Shown here one piece after another: positions 5,217 through 5,750 of a DNA stretch of 5,750 nucleotides (position 1 is the stretch's first letter; each line of letters begins with the position of its first letter). The stretch lies in contig DVHW01000004.1 of assembly GCA_018711785.1 (NCBI GenBank), forward strand, positions 1-5,750, written 5' to 3'. The notes under the pieces were generated by a model. That model ran no database searches and was not told the origin of the DNA. It saw nothing but the letters and a program-made list of their open reading frames with translations. This DNA is from Candidatus Galloscillospira excrementavium (lineage in GTDB: Bacteria > Bacillota > Clostridia > Oscillospirales > Oscillospiraceae). The position numbers and the translations under genes are program-made.

Positions 5217-5702
5217 ATGGCCCACGAGGACCAGAAGGATTTCAACGCGATGCTCCGCCGGGACAGCGGTATGCCCAGGATCCACGTTGTCACCGACGAG
5301 GCCACCATCCGCAAATACGGCGGCAGCCGGATGTACTTTGCCCCGCCCCTGGACTACGACCGGGCCATGCGGACCGTCCCGCCGGGGAAGCTCACCACCG
5401 TGGGGGCCCTGCGGGAGTATTTTGCCCGCCGGGCAGGGGCCGACTTCACCGACCCCATCACCGCCGGCATCTTTGTCTCCATCGCCGCCTGGGCCAGCGC
5501 CCAGCGGCAGGGGGACGAGACCCCCTGGTGGCGGACCCTGAAGGCGGGCGGGGAGCTCAACCCCAAGTACCCCGGCGGCGTGGAGGCCCAGCGGGAGCGG
5601 CTGGAGGCGGAGGGGCACCGGGTGGTCTGCCGGGGGCGGACCCGCCTGCGGTACTATGTGGCCGGCTACGAGAAGGCCCTCTTCCCCCTGGGGGACCTCT
5701 GA
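5217..5702 (+). CDS. MGMT-family alkyltransferase-like protein lacking the acceptor cysteine
   Basis: The 161-residue product resembles the DNA-binding (winged helix) domain of O6-alkylguanine-DNA alkyltransferases. VPPGKLTTVGALREYF (54-69) matches the VPxGKVTTYG recognition region. ETPWWRTLKAGGELNPKYPG (101-120) aligns with the active-site segment PCHRV...DG, and GGVEAQRERLEAEGH (120-134) matches the domain's end. The acceptor Cys of PCHRV is Trp104 here (PWWR), as in alkyltransferase-like (ATL) proteins that bind damaged DNA without repairing it. No clear arginine finger (RAVG) is seen; that place reads TAGIFVSIAA (82-91). An extra N-terminal region (1-45) and a basic C-terminal tail are of unknown role. 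ATG 5217 lies 9 nt after AGGAGG (5202-5207); ATG 5211 is only 3 nt away. The fold assignment is moderately sure; the function is inference. Confidence 0.75.
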   Translation: MAHEDQKDFNAMLRRDSGMPRIHVVTDEATIRKYGGSRMYFAPPLDYDRAMRTVPPGKLTTVGALREYFARRAGADFTDPITAGIFVSIAAWASAQRQGDETPWWRTLKAGGELNPKYPGGVEAQRERLEAEGHRVVCRGRTRLRYYVAGYEKALFPLGDL

Positions 5703-5717
5703 CGAAGGGAAAAATAC

Positions 5718-5750
5718 CGGGCGTTTTCAGGAGAAAGCCGAAAACGCCCG
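5718..5750 (+). terminator. Probable terminator hairpin at the right edge
   Basis: CGGGCGTTTTC (5718-5728) pairs perfectly over 11 bp with GAAAACGCCCG (5740-5750) around an 11-nt loop, starting 15 nt after the alkyltransferase-like stop codon. The U run that would confirm a terminator falls beyond the window. Confidence 0.65.

Overview
The window looks like chromosomal housekeeping DNA from a high-GC, endospore-forming member of the Clostridia, most like the Oscillospiraceae (Flavonifractor/Lawsonibacter-type gut anaerobes). The reasons are a spore germination protease gene (gpr), a glycine T-box riboswitch in front of a single-chain glycyl-tRNA synthetase, strong AGGAGG-type ribosome binding sites, sigma-A-type promoters with 17-bp spacers, and strong G/C preference at third codon positions. 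The genus is an inference. I see no mobile element, CRISPR array, tRNA or rRNA gene.

Layout. At the left edge, on the minus strand, is the first 44 codons of glyS, with a complete promoter, T-box leader and attenuator in positions 188-462. Next, also on the minus strand, is gpr, divergent from the ribosomal protein S20 gene rpsT on the plus strand. rpsT ends in a strong terminator. A YihY/BrkB-family membrane protein gene follows on the plus strand with its own promoter, and that promoter is framed by a 9-bp inverted repeat. A bidirectional terminator separates this gene from the convergent minus-strand azlC-azlD pair (branched-chain amino acid exporter, overlapping by 4 bp). Divergent from azlCD, on the plus strand, is a YegS/BmrU-type lipid kinase gene. 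It is followed by a 161-residue protein resembling the DNA-binding domain of O6-alkylguanine-DNA alkyltransferase but without the acceptor cysteine. A hairpin that is probably a terminator closes the window.

How the parts relate. The genes serve separate cell functions: translation (glyS, rpsT), sporulation/germination (gpr), amino acid export (azlCD), membrane or lipid metabolism (YihY-like, lipid kinase) and possibly DNA damage recognition (alkyltransferase-like). Every transcription unit that starts inside the window has at least one plausible promoter, so there is no sign of one large operon. Only azlC-azlD, and perhaps lipid kinase plus alkyltransferase-like gene, look co-transcribed.

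I did not find a clear new multi-gene system. The items most worth a second look are the cysteine-less alkyltransferase-like protein, the G in the tRNA-pairing position of the glycine T-box, the inverted repeat around the yihY-like promoter, the stem beside the gpr ribosome binding site, and a possible 12-codon leader peptide upstream of rpsT.
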